Assembly (NCBI GenBank): GCA_023974075.1
Contig: JAMFTG010000042.1
Span: 242,501-306,500 of the forward strand
DNA: 64,000 nt
Direction of reading: 5' to 3'
DNA from: Chaenocephalus aceratus
Taxonomy: Eukaryota; Chordata; Actinopteri; Perciformes; Channichthyidae
Shown: in pieces, positions 33,407-44,289 of the stretch
Layout: every line of letters begins with the position of its first letter
Numbering within the stretch: the stretch's first letter is position 1
Made by a program: the position numbers and the translations under genes
Notes under the pieces: model-generated
The model's database searches: none
What the model was told of the DNA's origin: nothing
The model's input: only the letters and a program-made list of their open reading frames with translations

Positions 33407-35240
33407 CTAATATTGTCATCGTCATAACTACACTGTAGCTATGTACGCATGACTAATACAAGCCTTGAACCTTGAACAATAACTCATTATTAATCTATAA
33501 TAAATTAAAATACAGCTGCATAAGGAACATCGTAATGTCAGGAAATAAACCACGTAGCGACTGCACTGCAGTCTTAAAGCATGGATTTTCAGTTTAATAT
33601 TTACATAAAAAGAATAAGCAGAAACCGGGTAAGACAGCATGCAGTTATTTGCTCTAAGACAAGTCAAATGAATCCGGAACTAAGTATAATTAACTTCATG
33701 ATGAATTATCACAGGCTTAATGCAACACTAGCGGTTCGGTGATGAAGCGGTGAGGCTTGTGCGAATCATTGACTTGTAAAGGAGGGAAGAGGAAAATGAA
33801 GCGTGCGTTGGAGAAGGCTTCGTTCCTCAGGGTGCGGAGCTGTGTGTCTGTTCTGTTAAACACACCTGGAGGCTGTTCGCTGTTCCAAATGCACGTCAGT
33901 GAATCCACGAGAACCGCTATCGTCCGTTCTGGAGAGGACGAGTGATTAAAGCCATTTGTGAAAGCACAGCTTCAATTTCAATCCTCGCAACAAAAAGTCA
34001 ATCCCCGAGCCCATCCCAATCCCGTCGACGGACTCTCGTACAGACTTGGAGAAGGTGTCCAGGGGGATAGGAAAAGCACTATCCGAGTAAAATGCATCAA
34101 TAGGTATGAATTAAAAACACGTGAGGGGCAAATAGAATCTTTCCGGTTTTCCGTTCAAGAGAGGTTCGATTTAACGTCTCTCTATTGCCAAACAGGGCCG
34201 TATTAAATCGACTGTTTGATGGGATTACAGCTGCGGAGGAGGTTTAACATGCAAGGCTATAAACTAGGACTTCCTTATTATAACAAATGATAGAATATAA
34301 TTATAAGAATTACCAAGCAGCAGCAACCTCAAGGTAATAGTGAATGCTAATGCTAGTGCTATGGGAAAACCAAAGGCCAACATGAACGTGATACTAATAG
34401 CCATGGCAACTGCATTAGTTGCAAAGACACATCAGATTGTATAGAAGTCTATGAAAAATGACCTTACTTTTCAATACATTTAACGCCAACGCTACAGTAG
34501 TAGTTAGTGAAAACTCTCCTGATCTCCTGCGTACCCAGAAGACACTCTCAGACAAGTCGTTTGCTTTAATCCAGTCATTTAGAACTGATTTGAAACCGTT
34601 TCTCTAAGTTATAAATCAACAACTCACTGTTACAAAAACATTGAATTATTTTTAGCTGACACTGTCAACAAAATAGAATTAGACATAGTTCAATAAAACG
34701 TGATGGTCCAAACTCAGAACAGAGACAATTAGCTATCCGTTAGCCAACCCATTGCTAGACGTACACGTTGCATTGTGATTGGACAAGGTGCAGGGGAAAC
34801 AGGTGGTGTTCAGTGTATCCAGTGTGTACTTCTTATATGTAACACACATGTTTTCCGAGCGCAGATTTGTGAGCACTACCTTAGGTCAAGAGATCTCAGC
34901 AGGGGGGATTCTAAATGCATTTCAGGACTGAGGCACAGTGGGTAAATAATCAGTCTGGAAGTTAACAATAAACCCACCAGACAGCATTCTGTGTGATTAC
35001 GGGTGAACATGGTGTGGCGAATAACAACCGTCTGCAGCTTTGAAACCGCGCATAATCAAGCAAACGGCTCCTCCGGGGTGTAATGGCTTTTATATAATGG
35101 CTGTTTAAGGCAACTGCGCTTAATGAAACATCTTCTTAAAGTGGTATGAACGTATAAATACAAATAAACAAAAGCAAATTGGATTATGTTTTAGGTTACC
35201 ACATGAGTTGGAGCCTGATAGAGAATATAAGAGCAGCTAT
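33407..35240. other. Unannotated stretch, partly non-repetitive with balanced composition
   Basis: The interval 33,720-34,250 is free of repeats of this window and has unusually even base composition; 62-82-residue frames occur on both strands but none has a motif. It could be a conserved non-coding region or an exon of an unknown gene. Nothing decides this. Confidence 0.35.
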
Positions 35241-35254
35241 TATCGACTCTTGGC

Positions 35255-35780
35255 CAGCTCTTGTCCACACAGCAGCGTTGTGAACATCTTCCAACGCTTC
35301 TGCCCATTGACTTTGAATGGGAGTGACGTCACTTTGCCTCGCTTTTCGCCGAACTGCATTGTGGGGAAGCGAAGCGAAGATTTCCAGGATTTCCAGGATT
35401 TCCAGGATTCAAAAGTTGAGCAATGTTCAATTTCTATAGCAGTTCATTTTCTATATTTCTGAAAAAGGAGGAGGAATGATTTATTGCGGTAGCAGATCCA
35501 CCCGGTTCTTTATGACCAGTCGCTAATAACCTACCGGGAGACAAACCGGAGGAAGCAGGCATGGAGGGAGGTGGCAGAGACAGGGGGTGAAACTGGTAGG
35601 TTTTCGCCTGTTTGGGGAGTTTATATCCAGTTTACTTCGTTTAAACATTGCTATTGCTTTGTATGTCGGGGGCGGGAGATTCATGTGATTGGTTGTTGGT
35701 CGCGTTGCTCGCAAAAAATCCACAAGCTTCAGACACGCCCAGCTCCAAGATTTTCTTAACGCTGCTGTGTGGATGGGCCG
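35255..35780 (+). mobile_element. PIF/Harbinger-like MITE with MADF-like exon remnant, copy 2
   Basis: The right terminus CTGCTGTGTGGATGGGCCG precedes TTA. The left terminus (GTCCACACAGCAGCG at about 35,264) has lost its outermost bases. On the plus strand the interior encodes the GGRSRQAWREVAE-like segment with frame damage and then ETGRFSPVWGVYI, in opposite orientation to copy 1. A 10-bp CCAGGATTTC motif is triplicated at 35,383-35,409. Confidence 0.8.
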
Positions 35781-35793
35781 TTAGAGTCCTATT

Positions 35794-36517
35794 GTGAACC
35801 CGTACATGTTGAGTACTTCAAAGTGTTATGATAGAAATGTATACTACGGGTCCTAAGCACATAGAAACTACCGGATGCTAACTTGCATATATAAATCAAT
35901 TTGCATAATTTGTGTTAATTAGCATGAATTAGCATGCTAGCCTATGTGGACAATTGTTAAAACATGGCTTGGCCGATTTGGGGTCCCTTTCTGACCTTCT
36001 TGGTATCAATAATGGCAATTATAACCATACACTGCCACTATGTGTACTCTTGGTGGGCTCATTTTGATGCATTTTGGGTCGATTGGAAGGTTTAGGGGAC
36101 TCTGGATAATTTGGATTGGACAGATTGCCTTTTTATTTGAAGAATAAATTGTCCACAGTAGAGATAATCAATTTTCATCTTGTGCTCTTTATATCCAATG
36201 GTGACAGCACTACTCATGGTGGTCAACATCAGCCCATCAGGACTACAAATATGGCCGCTTAATGGTTTTAAACAAAACAACATGTATCCGTAAACTGTAT
36301 CCTCATAACCCCCAAATCAATCCAACATTTTCCAAATCGATTTTTTACTATTGTTAAACATACATAGGCTATAATGCCATTGATCTGAATTAACGCAATT
36401 TAATGCTAATTGTGCAAATTGCCAAAGATATGCAAGTTAGTGAGTTTCTATGTGCTGGGGACCCGTACTCTACATTATATGACAACACGTTGGTGTACTC
36501 AACATTTCCGTGTTCAC
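35794..36517. mobile_element. Fold-back element with long imperfect inverted repeats
   Basis: About 170 bp at the left (GTACATGTTGAGTAC, AGCACATAGAAACT, CTAACTTGCATAT and CAATTTGCATAATT, in this order) is inverted at the right (to GTTCAC at 36,517). Ends GTGAAC/GTTCAC are near TAT on both sides. It begins 14 bp after the neighbouring MITE. No coding content. Superfamily unknown. Confidence 0.75.
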
Positions 36518-36520
36518 TAT

Positions 36521-36968
36521 GATGGCAACTAGACTACTATCTGCTTTAAAATCGTATCAAATATGTATGGAAGAGTCTGTATCTCTCAATGAATGTGGAA
36601 GCCCTGCAGCTGCCGTCTGAATACACACACACTGCTGTACGGTGCTGTGAGAGATCATTCATGTTGAGTGATGAAAATGGACATTCTCCATATGTCACCA
36701 TTTAGCGTAACCGGTTTACGACCCTGTTCAGTCATTGGATAACGGGCGCGGGACGTGACGAGAAGCGATGCGTATCATTGGCTGGGCCACCCCATTAAGC
36801 ACAGGTCATCCAGATGAATGATTAACAGGAGGAAGCACGCTCTGGCCAATCAGCCTTTTTAAATGAGTATTATGCAAATGAAGCATCATGCAGGAAAACA
36901 ACCGTATGTTGGCGCCTGAGGTGATACCCGGTACAGCTGAGCCAAAGTGTATTTATGGTCGATGTAGG
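36521..36968. other. Unannotated stretch with octamer and homeobox-like motifs
   Basis: The interval 36,700-36,890 is free of window repeats and contains a consensus octamer ATGCAAAT at 36,872-36,879, GATTAACAGG and several CCAAT/ATTGG boxes. It may be regulatory but there is no proof. Confidence 0.3.
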
Positions 36969-38019
36969 CAGTGGCGACTGGTCATTAGGGGCAGCCCCAC
37001 CTACTGTCAGCAGAAAGTATTACAAATAATGATTGCAAAAAATAAATTAAAATATAAAATATATTTTAAGATCATGTTTAATCGTCTGATTCGTCTCATT
37101 GATGTTTCAGTCTGTGTTCTTCTAATGAGTGTCTACAGTGTGTGCCTATTGAGCTGTTTAGAGCCATGTGGGACAAAACCCGATCCTGCCCCTCCCTCTC
37201 TCTGTCTAAGTGAACGGTGACTGTAAAAAACTACACTGCGCATGCTCAGAGTATTTTCCTATTTAATGTGTGTGGCTAAAAATAATGACCATAGGGGCAT
37301 AGAGCTGCCATCCCCACCATACGTCATCTCACATCCTTCAGAGCTGATTGGCTGTAAGTACGTGTGCCGCGAAAAGTGTGGTGTGTGAAGAGCAGGTGAA
37401 GAGGAGGAGAGAGACGCGTCCTAAAACCAGGAAGTAAGCTGCGCATGGCTTCCCTCCACAGAAAAGCAATGATATTTCTCCATAGGATTTTAGAAAATAG
37501 CTCAAAATAAGATCTGTGGGAAACGTAGCTGTTAGATAAATGTACGTTTTGTTCAGCCGGATAATATCCACATGTCTACCCTACTTTTTTCGAATCATAA
37601 ATCCATCATTTAGATTTATGATAGACTTTTGAAACTACAAGAAGATAAGGAGGACTTTTACAAGAAAGTAATAGAGATGTTTGTCCAGAAGGATAGGCAA
37701 ATGGACTTCATCTTCAAGTCAAGGTAAGACCGTCATTTTATTGAAAAATGGGATCTTACTAAGAGAGAACAATTCAATATTTAATGATAACATTACATGT
37801 TTTGGGTATCCTTCTGTTGAACTGTCCTGTTTAAAATTATTTGAAGCATCAGACTAAAGAGGCTTCTGAAAATAATATTATATTTTGATTTAGGTCAAAA
37901 TATAATATTTGTAAACCTGAAGAGCCAGAGCCTCAGCAGCCACGAACCTCTCTGCAGAAGCTTATAGACATCTAAGTGTTTGTGGCCCCACCACTTTTGT
38001 ACATATAGAAACGCCACTG
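36969..38019 (+). mobile_element. hAT-like non-autonomous element carrying a two-exon gene fragment
   Basis: Octamers GATGTAGG (36,961-36,968) and GAAGTAGG (38,020-38,027) flank it, one mismatch. The ends CAGTGGCGACTGG and AAACGCCACTG are inverted, and both carry GGCAGCCCCACC/GTGGCCCCACCA subterminally. CAGTGGCG is a typical hAT terminus. The interior includes exon-like segments at 37,614-37,723 and 37,894-37,975, described separately. The hAT catalytic domain is absent. Confidence 0.8.
37614..37975 (+). pseudogene. Two-exon 3' gene fragment inside a hAT element
   Basis: Exon A (37,614-37,723) follows an AG at 37,612-37,613 and ends AAG/GTAAGA. It encodes RLLKLQEDKEDFYKK and QKDRQMDFIFKS, a charged helical segment. 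Exon B (37,894-37,975) follows TTTGATTTAG, keeps the phase (two bases plus one), and encodes KPEEPEPQQPRTSLQKLIDI then TAA at 37,973-37,975. Both splice sites and the frame are intact across the 170-bp intron. I do not recognise the protein. It resembles the C-terminal region of Myb/SANT-type adaptor proteins only in general character. It could be captured host sequence or part of the autonomous parent's gene. Confidence 0.5.
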
Positions 38020-38140
38020 GAAGTAGGTATCACAGTAGAAAGGAACTATAGATAATTGGTTTTGTATTTCATTCCCAAATGTCAGGGATTATTGTTGATC
38101 ACACAATATGCACCACAGGCAGGGAGAATGGGCTGAATAC

Positions 38141-39520
38141 ATTCAACACTACATACTGATATACACCTGAACATCAGCAGGAGAGGACTCTTTAAAGTAG
38201 AGACACTACATACTGATATACACCTGAACATCAGCATTAGAGGACTCTTTAAAGTAGAGACACTACATACTGATATACACCTGAACATCAGCAGGAGAGG
38301 ACTCTTTAAAGTAGAGACACCACATACTGATATACACCTGAACATCAGCAGGAGAGGACTCTTTAAAGTAGAGGACACCACATACTGATATACACCTGAA
38401 CATCAGCAGGAGAGGACTCTTTAAAGTAGAGACACTACATGCTGATATACACCTGAACACCAGCAGGAGAGGACTCTTTAAAGTAGAGACACTACATACT
38501 GATATACACCTGAACATCAGCAGGAGAGGACTCTTTAAAGTAGAGACCTACATACTGATATACACCTGAACACCAGCAGGAGAGGACTCTTTAAAGTAGA
38601 GACACTACATACTGATATACACCTGAACATCAGCAGGAGAGGACTCTTTAAAGTAGAGACACTACATACTGATATACACCTGAACACCAGCAGGAGAGGA
38701 CTCTTAAAGTAGAGGCACTACACACTGATATACACCTGAACATCAGCAGGAGAGGACTCTTTAAAGTAGAGACACTACATACTGATATACACCTGAACAT
38801 CAGCAGGAGAGGACTCTTTAAAGTAGAGACACTTCATACTGATATACACCTGAACATCAGCAGGAGAGGACTCTTTAAAGTAGAGACACTTCATACCGAT
38901 ATACACCTGAACATCAGCAGGAGAGGACTCTTTAAAGTAGAGACACTACATACTGATATACACCTGAATATCAGCAGGAGAGGACTCTTTAAAGTAGAGA
39001 CACTACATACTGATATACACCTGAACATCAGCAGGAGAGCACTCTTTAAAGCAGAGACACTACATACTGATATACACCTGAACATCAGCAGGAGAGGACT
39101 CTTTAAAGTAGAGACACTACATACTGATATACACCTGAACATCAGCAGGAGAGGACTCTTTAAAGTAGAGAGACTACATACTGAAATACACCTGAACATC
39201 AGCAGGAGAGGACTCTTTAAAGTAGAGACGCTACACACTGATATACACCTGAACATCAGCAGGAGAGCACTCTTTAAAGCAGAGACACTACATACTGATA
39301 TACACCTGAACATCAGCAGGAGAGGACTCTTTAAAGTAGAGACACTACATACTGATATACACCTGAACATCAGCAGGAGAGGACTCTTTAAAGTAGAGAC
39401 ACTACATACTGATATACACCTGAACATCAGCAGGAGAGGACTCTTTAAAGTAGAGACACTACATACTGATATACACCTGAACATCAGCAGGAGAGGACTC
39501 TTTAAAGTAGAGACACTACT
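38141..39520 (-). repeat. 57-bp minisatellite, about 24 copies, derived from a MITE terminus
   Basis: The minus-strand unit reads CTTTAAAGAGTCCTCTCC, TGCTGATGTTCAGGTG, TATATCAGTATGTAG, TGTCTCTA. The same order is found once at 47,373-47,430 (TTAAAGAGGACATG, TGCTGATGTTCAGG, TATATCAAGTGTCTCT), the left terminus of a TTAA-MITE. The period is a multiple of three, so 19-residue periodic minus-strand frames stay open (CISVCSVSTLKSPLLLMFR); these are artefacts. Single-base differences and a few short deletions mark individual units. Confidence 0.95.
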
Positions 39521-40625
39521 GATATATACTGACTAATACCATTGGTCAGTATCAAAGTGGCAGTTTTCCTTCAAAACATTGGCTTGAGAAACAAGTTTAT
39601 TAAGAGACGGAGACTGAAGGTATTTGCATTCTTCTGGTTCCACCTCCAAAGTCTGTCACGAGCTGCTCCCACCCACTCCGCTCTGCACAGGGCTGCCATA
39701 TGCTTTTCTGACTCTGTTTTTGTTGATTTTGTGCGCAGCGGTGTTCATATTCTGATCGCCCACCACATCTCCTGCCCCCCCACTGGCTCCTTGGCCTGTC
39801 GCGTGGGGTTTCCATGCCAACTCCCACCCCAGGCAGCAGCCCTAATTGGCTAGCAACCATGGTAATGGTGATTTGGGAGAAAAGAAAACAACATCCAAGA
39901 CTGATAACAAAAACAGATTTAAAGATCATTTGGCCATGTACACAAAACTAAATGATGTTTACATATATTAAGACGCTTAACGGTAATTTACAAGCATCCA
40001 GTGTATTTAATATGTCCCTGCTTATCTTATTTGGTTTTCATTAATCAATGTCCTGTTGCTTTAGTCCTAATAGGATGTGTGTGACTCCATGCACACATTT
40101 CATTGGCTTACCCCCTTTGATGAAGGCTCCTACCTACAGTGAACATGTGCAAAGGTAATTTGGTGCCATTAGCTCAGGCAACATCTGATCCAGAAGACAC
40201 TAATTAATTGCATACTCAATTTTAGGGAGAATTAGGGAGTCTGTGGTCCTCTGTGTGTGATCAGTCCCTGCCAGCCGAGACACACATACTCATTATGCCC
40301 GCTTGGCGCAACCCTAGGGTATTCAAAGTGTGTTTGTGTGTGTTTGCAGTTTTTGCTCAAAGGTTATTGTCATCATTTGTTTACCTCTACAGCCAAGAAA
40401 GAGCTTACTGTTTGCTTTTGTCCTCAGCTGTTAGTTGTAGTAGTTCCCCATTGTGTCATTTGCTTTGGTACATAATTGAAGATATCAAGACGTATGTATT
40501 TATTTGCATTATTAAAGTTGCCGCTGATATGCTGTGTCTGCACTAACTTACTTCAAGTATGCTAAAACAGACAATGGCAAGACACACCTTGTTAGTAACT
40601 TTGGATTGATCTCAGCCAAAGATAG
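39521..40625. other. Unannotated stretch
   Basis: A small hairpin (ATACTGAC with inverted GTCAGTAT, about 39,533-39,552) ends the array region. Frames of about 100 residues at 39,542-39,929 overlap on opposite strands and have no motif. Confidence 0.4.
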
Positions 40626-40633
40626 CCATAGAG

Positions 40634-40991
40634 CAGTGTTTCTCAAACTTGTTCATACCAAGGACCACTTAACCAATACAAAAACACTCGCGGACCACCT
40701 AACTCCACAAATATCCCAAAACACATCGTTTTTCTAGAACAGATTATAAATCTCCTGCAAATGGTAAAAACAAGTGGCAACATGTGTGACGAAGGTGTTG
40801 CCCTGGGCTTTATCATGCAATAGAAAGTGAAACTTAAGCTCGTTCCATTGCGGAGATATTCCCGCGAGAGTGCGGAAAACTTAAATATATTTATTTATTT
40901 CAAATGTGAAATGTTACCAATATATTCACGGACCACTAGAGGGTGCTCACGGACCACCAGTGGTCCGCGGAACACACTTTTAGAAGCACTG
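40634..40991 (-). mobile_element. hAT-like MITE (GTGGTCCGCGGACCAC family), copy 2, with exact TSD
   Basis: CCATAGAG lies at both flanks (40,626-40,633 and 40,992-40,999). The ends CAGTGTTTCTCAAACTTG and TTTTAGAAGCACTG are inverted. Orientation is opposite to copy 1. Length 358 bp. Confidence 0.92.
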
Positions 40992-41007
40992 CCATAGAGC
41001 ATTGTCA

Positions 41008-41115
41008 CGACCAATTAGGAAGGGTCATAGAAACCTCCCGATCAATTAGGAAGGGTCATAGAAACCTCCCGATCAATTAGGAAGGGTCATAGAAACCTCC
41101 CGATCAATTAGGGTC
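41008..41115 (+). repeat. 31-bp minisatellite, about 3.5 copies
   Basis: The unit contains CAATTAGGAAGGGTCATAG then AAACCTCCCGAT. It starts just beyond the target duplication of the hAT MITE. Confidence 0.92.
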
Positions 41116-41344
41116 AATAGGAACACAAACACACTCATTGAATCAAATGACTCTTTGACCGATTTTAAGCAATCTAGGTAGTCCTGTGGGAACAATTGTG
41201 TGCATAAAATAGGCAGATCTTGACTATTGATTATATTATTGAACACTGAAGTTCACTTTCCGCTTCTGCACACTTTCTCAATCATTACGCTTGCATTGTT
41301 TCGAAAGGAAGGTGCCACTAATCGAAACAAGTACACACCCACCC

Positions 41345-41400
41345 CCATCTATCCCTCCATCTTCTACGGATTATCCGAGTCGGGTCGTGGGGTTTCCAGC
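41345..41400 (+). mobile_element. Retroposon tail-like fragment
   Basis: CCCTCCATCTTCTACGGA followed by TTATCCGAGTCGGGTCGTGG resembles a common fish non-LTR retroposon end (usually CCATCTTCTTCCGCTTATCC). Identification is from memory and the fragment is short. Confidence 0.4.
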
Positions 41401-41404
41401 AGAT

Positions 41405-42060
41405 GTGGTTCTTTCGCATAGACATTTAAATATAATAAAGAATGAGTATAATAAAGTAGAGAAGTCAGCTGTTTGGCCGCCGGCCGCATTTATGGAGAGC
41501 TTTGCTGCTCATACATTTTTAAGGTGAATGCTGAGTGTGTGAATTTAAGATTTAGATGGCAGGGTAATATCCAGGCTACGCATCGGTGTTGATGATCCAT
41601 TATTTTTGGATGCGAGTCCAGTTCAAATTAATTTTCCCAAACGTGCAGATTTTTAAAGTTGGATGCTTACAGGTAACAACAACTGTAAGAATTGGGGCAG
41701 TTTTTGAATGCTATCATCCTTCTATTTTTAGATACGAATAAATAAAAAACTGTCCATAATTAAAGACTAATTTACGGTGATAGCAGGCCACCCCAAATAT
41801 TCACTCACAGAATATCAGGTCATTTTGATGTGAATACAATATATTTGAAATCTCATATATGAGCCATCGTCCCTCTATGTACATCAGAATGTTAGGACTG
41901 CCATCGTCCCTAAAATACTTGATTTGTAATACTAAATATCTTGGTTTCTTCTTCTCTAAGGCGACATTGATCTGTCGTCTTTCATAATACACATTAGTTA
42001 AAAACATATTTTTGAAATGTATCTCCTTTTTTTCATTTATTTGCATTTGCAGGTAATTCA
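41405..42060. other. Unannotated stretch
   Basis: AT-rich, no recognised repeat or exon. Confidence 0.4.
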
Positions 42061-42067
42061 AGAGTAA

Positions 42068-42390
42068 CGGCCCGTCCACACAGCGGCGTGCGTTGAAGCT
42101 TGCTGGCGGGGGGGGGCTGAAACTCGACCAACAACCAATCACATGAATCTCCCGCCCGGACACACAAGCAGCGGTTTGATTGGCTAGAGCTTGTACTGGC
42201 ATATGATTCGATTGGCTGACGCTTCCGCCGAAGCTTCAAAAGTTGAACATTGCTCAACTTTTGCAGCGAGCAACGCTTTTAAAGCTTCGCTCCCACAATG
42301 CAGTTCAGCGAAACGTGACGTCACCCCCATTCAAAGTGAATGGGCAGAAGCGTTGAAGCTTCAACGCACGCCGCTGTGTGGACGGGGCCG
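42068..42390 (+). mobile_element. PIF/Harbinger-like MITE, internally deleted copy 3
   Basis: Extended inverted ends CGGCCCGTCCACACAGCGGCG and CGCCGCTGTGTGGACGGGGCCG lie between TAA (42,065-42,067) and TTA (42,391-42,393). It keeps the CCAATCACATGAAT segment, the AAAAGTTGAACATTGCTC palindrome-like segment and CACAATGCAGTTC, but the MADF exon segment is gone. Confidence 0.85.
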
Positions 42391-42394
42391 TTAG

Positions 42395-43410
42395 GGGAAG
42401 CAATCAGGTTACTTTGCTCTTACATTGTTATACTCCTGACGGACCGTAGCCTCTCAGTGCAGTTAGGTGCCTTCTCCTCTGCCAAAGCCCCTCTAACCTG
42501 TGGGGTTCCCCAAGGCTCGATTCTGGGCCCCATCCTTTTTCTACTGTACATACTAGGTTCAATTCTCACAAAACACAACATCCCCTTCCACTGCTACGCC
42601 GACGTAGCTCCCTCAAAGATAATATCCTCCCCTCTGTCACGAACCTTGGAGTGACCTTCAATAGCGCTTTTAAATTCGATAAGCAGGTCAGCACTGTAGT
42701 CAAGTTTTTAAATACGACTATTGGCCAAGACCAAGTCGTTTTTATCTTTTAAAGACCTGGAAAGGGTTATTAACGCCTTTGTTACCTCGAGACTGGATTA
42801 CTGCAACGCTCTGTATGTGGGTATGGATCAAGCCTCAATTAGACGCCTGCAGCTAGTTCAGAATGCAGCTGCACGTCTTCTCACTGGCCACAAAAAGCGT
42901 GACCGCATCACCCCACTGGCTTCCAGTTCGGTTCAGAATTGATTTTAAAACTCCTTTTATTTGTTTTTAAAGCACTAAATGGGCTGGCTCCGGCCTATAT
43001 AGCCGAACTCCTCCAGCGCTACACCCCAGTCAGAGCTTTAAGGTCTGCTGCCCAGCTGTTGTTGGTCGTGCATAAGACCAGGCTCAAACCCGAGGGCACC
43101 GAGCCTTCGCAGCAGCGGGCCCCAGGCTCTGGAACACTCTGCCCCTCCATGTGAGGTCGGCCCAGACCCTAGGGGCTTTTAAATCTACTCTTAAAACACA
43201 CTTCTTCTCTCTGGCCTTCTAGTCAGAGCGGAGCACGACTCCTGACTTTTCCCTGTGTTTTTTATATATCTGTTGTAATTTATCGTCTTTTATTATGAAT
43301 GTAGTAATGTGTTTTTAAGTGATTGTAGTATTTATTACATGTACAGCACTTTGGCCCGACCAAAAATCGCTTTTAAATGTGCTTTATAAATAAACTTTGA
43401 TTTGATACTG
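42395..43410 (+). pseudogene. 5'-truncated CR1/L2-like LINE ORF2 with 3' tail
   Basis: It starts within the RT domain: [15 protein letters not shown], then [18 protein letters not shown], then [11 protein letters not shown] where the catalytic YADD has lost its second Asp. A deletion near 42,615 removes the following part. The frame resumes as [36 protein letters not shown] and RRLQLVQNAAARLLTG, then LLFVFKALNGLAPAYIAELL and LKTHFFSLAF before a stop. Several frameshifts occur. The tail has TACAGCACTTTGGCCCG and GCTTTATAAATAAA. The MITE at 42,068-42,390 abuts its upstream end. Confidence 0.9.
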
Positions 43411-43945
43411 ATTGCACTTTTTACAGTTCTTTACAGCTTACCTTTTTAAAGTTATCCTGCCAACCCTTGGAGTGGAAAGTGTTGGCAAATTCAGAGCGAG
43501 CAGGCGAGTAATCCCCTTGGGATGTGATGTTTTATGAATTGGGACTGAGAAGACAGACAAAGAAAGTGAATAACAAGTGAAAGGGAAGAGGAGAGAGAGG
43601 GATGGAGAAAGACGACTTCGGTTCAAAGTTAAAAAGAAGGGTGGAGACACGGAGAGAGGCCTTCTCGTTCTCTTTGTAATGTATTTTTAATACCTGTCCT
43701 GCTCATCAACCCTTTCCCCGGCTCTTGTTCTGTTCTGAAATGTTTATACATGACCAAACACACTCAGAATAAAATCCCATTCTTCTCCCTCCACTGCCTC
43801 CCTCCCACTTTACATCTTCCTCAACATTAGGGGTGCGTTGGCTGTATTACATCTTTATTTGTCTACTGTTGAGTCATCTGTTTTGACGTGCTCTGAGTTC
43901 GCCAAGTGCTTCCCCCCCCCCCGCCACCAATCTTCTCCTGGCTGA
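43411..43945. other. Unannotated stretch
   Basis: GA-rich around 43,555-43,655 and a C run near 43,913-43,921. Nothing else supported. Confidence 0.4.
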
Positions 43946-43953
43946 TCTTTTAA

Positions 43954-44174
43954 AGGTGGGGTAGGTACGTTTGAGAAACCGGCTCGAGATACACTTTTTG
44001 TTATATTCCATGGAATGCTCTTAACACCCGATAGCAATTAATATCTGAAGTGCTTTGACAACAAAACCATAAATAAATATTATCTGTGGAAGCCGTGGTT
44101 CTGTAAAAAGCTCGACCAATCATCTGATCCGGCTAAAGTAACTGGATGGCCTACCTGCCTGTCAGCCTTCCATG
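43954..44174 (+). mobile_element. TTAA-flanked MITE (AGGTGGGGTAGGTAA family), truncated copy 4
   Basis: TTAA (43,950-43,953) is followed by AGGTGGGGTAGGTACG, GAGAAACCGGCTCGAG and the interior as far as CTGTCAGCCTTCCAT. The right half is missing. Confidence 0.85.
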
Positions 44175-44289
44175 TGACTTTCTTTTGATCTCCTAAGATA
44201 CATTGCCCATTTGTGTTGGTCATTGTTGATTGAACCTAAATTATACCCTTGTTTATATACCATGTTTTAAACACCAGTAGTAGTAGTAG

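Noticed and set aside
38082..39484. Periodic 99-, 84- and 197-codon minus-strand frames, repeat-protein-like
   Set aside because: The 57-bp minisatellite period is divisible by three, so the frame stays open automatically. Unit differences show no protein-level constraint that I can see.
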